NCBI RefSeq assembly: GCF_017881085.1
Contig: NZ_JADGRI010000008.1
Span: 1-37,423 of the forward strand
DNA: 37,423 nucleotides
Reading direction: 5' to 3'
Source of the DNA: Bradyrhizobium sp.
GTDB lineage: Bacteria; Pseudomonadota; Alphaproteobacteria; Rhizobiales; Xanthobacteraceae
A model generated the notes under the pieces. It had not been told where the DNA came from and ran no database searches. It was given only the letters and a program-made list of their open reading frames with translations. Positions 36,696-37,423 of the stretch are shown here, in pieces. A program made the position numbers and the translations under genes. How positions within the stretch are numbered: the first letter of the stretch is position 1; every line of letters begins with the position of its first letter.

Positions 36696-36775
36696 AAATG
36701 CCTTGTTTTATTGGCTTATTTAACTGCCCTTGGCTTGGATAGCCCGGTCCTACCCTACCCTGTCTGAACTAGTTG

Positions 36776-36797
36776 GGTAGCAATCTCGGTAGCAATC
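36776..36797. repeat. Tandem direct repeat GGTAGCAATC
   Basis: GGTAGCAATC occurs at 36776-36785 and again at 36788-36797, 12 bases apart (just over one helical turn). A partial inverse partner CTACCC lies about 20 bases upstream. The layout resembles arm-type binding sites of tyrosine recombinases; that role is inference. Confidence 0.5.
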
Positions 36798-36801
36798 GGG
36801 T

Positions 36802-36840
36802 CGCAAGGTGATCCTTCGGCCGCTATCTGGCCGGCTTGCG
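36802..36840. repeat. Nested inverted repeat
   Basis: Outer arms CGCAAG (36802-36807) and CTTGCG (36835-36840) enclose an inner stem CGGCC (36817-36821) / GGCCG (36829-36833) with loop GCTATCT. No T-run follows. It may be a structured RNA or protein site. Confidence 0.35.
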
Positions 36841-37013
36841 GGACTCGCCGATGCATTTCGGCATCATTTCGGTGTCCAAGGCGCACAACGGGCAAAACCG
36901 CTGGGTGGACTCGGCTGGCCGTTTATTCGGGCTTATGGGGGTGGGTCACCGCGTTGACTCGTAGACGTGTGCGGAATGATCATTATCCCGCAAGTCACAC
37001 TCGAGAGGTCCCA

Positions 37014-37202
37014 ATGCCAGCGCTTGAACCAATCCCCGGGATCGAAGGCTTTCAAATCCAGGCCACCGCGCTTCCGACGCACAAGGTGATCCGTTTTCTG
37101 GCGCCGGTCGGCTCCGTAGCGATGATGGCAAACCGAAAATGGCTGTTGGACATCGGTCGAGCGATGATCGAATCCGCTGAAAAAATGATTGAGCCATCAT
37201 GA
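37014..37202 (+). CDS. Small protein of the integrated region, unknown
   Basis: A 62-residue frame beginning MPALEPIPGIEGFQIQATAL, with a central hydrophobic strand (VIRFLAPVGSVAMM) and an amphipathic C-terminal helix (WLLDIGRAMIESAEKMI). CGAGAGGTCCCA before the ATG offers a ribosome site. No family is recognised. An in-frame ATG 60 bases upstream is possible but lacks a better signal. Confidence 0.5.
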   Translation: MPALEPIPGIEGFQIQATALPTHKVIRFLAPVGSVAMMANRKWLLDIGRAMIESAEKMIEPS

Positions 37203-37216
37203 TTTGGCCGTTTCGT

Positions 37217-37423
37217 TCACGGGGAAACGACGCGCATGGTGGCGGCTGGCCGGGGCTCGTCGCTGAGGTCGATAACGTAACCGGCCTTCACCTCGATGTT
37301 GAGATTTACGGAAGGCGTGCTGGCGGGGGCGATGCCGGCGAGGCCGAGCACGAAGGTTGAGGCACGATCGCGGGTGATCTCGCTGTTGGAATCCAAAAGC
37401 TCAACCTTGGTGTGCCCTGCCCT
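37217..37423 (-). CDS. C-terminal part of an unknown protein (start beyond right edge)
   Basis: An open frame of 68 codons runs from the right edge to TGA at 37217-37219, with protein-like composition (KVELLDSNSEITRDRAST, FVLGLAGIAPAS, VIDLSDEPRPAATMRVVSP). It has no start inside the window. It converges on the small gene at 37014 with 14 bases between stops. No family is recognised; it probably belongs to the integrated element. Confidence 0.45.
   Translation of the reverse strand, partial: RAGHTKVELLDSNSEITRDRASTFVLGLAGIAPASTPSVNLNIEVKAGYVIDLSDEPRPAATMRVVSP

Larger units (their letters stand above)
36657..37013. mobile_element. Probable left end of an integrated element (non-coding att-side region)
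   Basis: From the tRNA break onward the sequence is more AT-rich than its surroundings (for example TTTTATTGGCTTATTTAACTG near 36705-36725) and dense in repeats: CGGTGCCTT inversely repeating the tRNA AAGGCACCG, a 14-base palindrome, tandem GGTAGCAATC copies and a hairpin around 36802-36840. No gene is supported. No integrase gene is in the window, so the element type is unknown; it would extend past the right edge. Confidence 0.5.

Noticed and set aside
36618..37013. Group I intron in the tRNA-Ser anticodon loop
   Set aside because: Anticodon loops are classic intron sites, but no group I core signature was recognised and no 3' exon (ACCGG stem, T-loop, CCCTTCC) occurs before the window ends at 37423. 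A very long intron cannot be fully excluded.

Overview
The window reads as a high-GC alphaproteobacterial chromosome, most like Bradyrhizobium or a close relative in the Nitrobacteraceae. This rests on the ntrC-ntrY-ntrX-hfq-hflX order, the dac-tmk-holB-metG-tatD operon, an rlpA close by, and an intergenic repeat at 8448-8554 that I recognise from memory as typical of that group. No database search was possible, so family names rest on motifs, length and context.

Layout. 2-6751: nitrogen-responsive two-component genes (the 3' part of ntrC, then ntrY and ntrX), followed by hfq and hflX. The hfq leader carries a sigma70-like promoter and an A-rich Hfq-type binding track. 6783-8451: mazG and queC, divergent. 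8551-10228: a minus-strand cobalt-type nitrile hydratase operon (alpha, beta, accessory protein), with a PfpI/DJ-1 gene on the other side of the shared upstream region. 11068-14398: a compact minus-strand unit, from its promoter: a DUF305 protein, a secreted YVTN beta-propeller, an ECF sigma factor and its membrane anti-sigma factor. A sigmaE-like promoter lies immediately upstream of it. This is the best candidate for a little-described system. 14660-20043: an outer-membrane-type protein, a crotonase-fold enzyme lacking one of the two hydratase glutamates, a Tat-exported GH1 glycosidase and, convergently, GlgX. 20681-25281: a TRAP transporter (DctP and a fused DctQM) in one operon with an acyl-CoA synthetase, so acid uptake and CoA activation appear linked. 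25458-27654: a small membrane protein and a large secreted protein of unknown function, closed by a strong terminator.

27737-34333 is a tight minus-strand housekeeping operon, dac-tmk-holB-metG-tatD-MBL hydrolase, with several 4-nt start/stop overlaps. Its MetG carries a lysine/alanine-rich, histone-H1-like N-terminal tail of about 134 residues with no internal start codon. An epoxide-hydrolase-like gene sits in the opposite direction between dac and rlpA.

From 36618 to the end the character changes. A tRNA-Ser(TGA) gene runs correctly from its first base to the last base of the anticodon loop and then stops matching. What follows is more AT-rich, full of palindromes and direct repeats, and holds only small unrecognised genes. 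I read 36656/36657 as the left junction of an integrated element.
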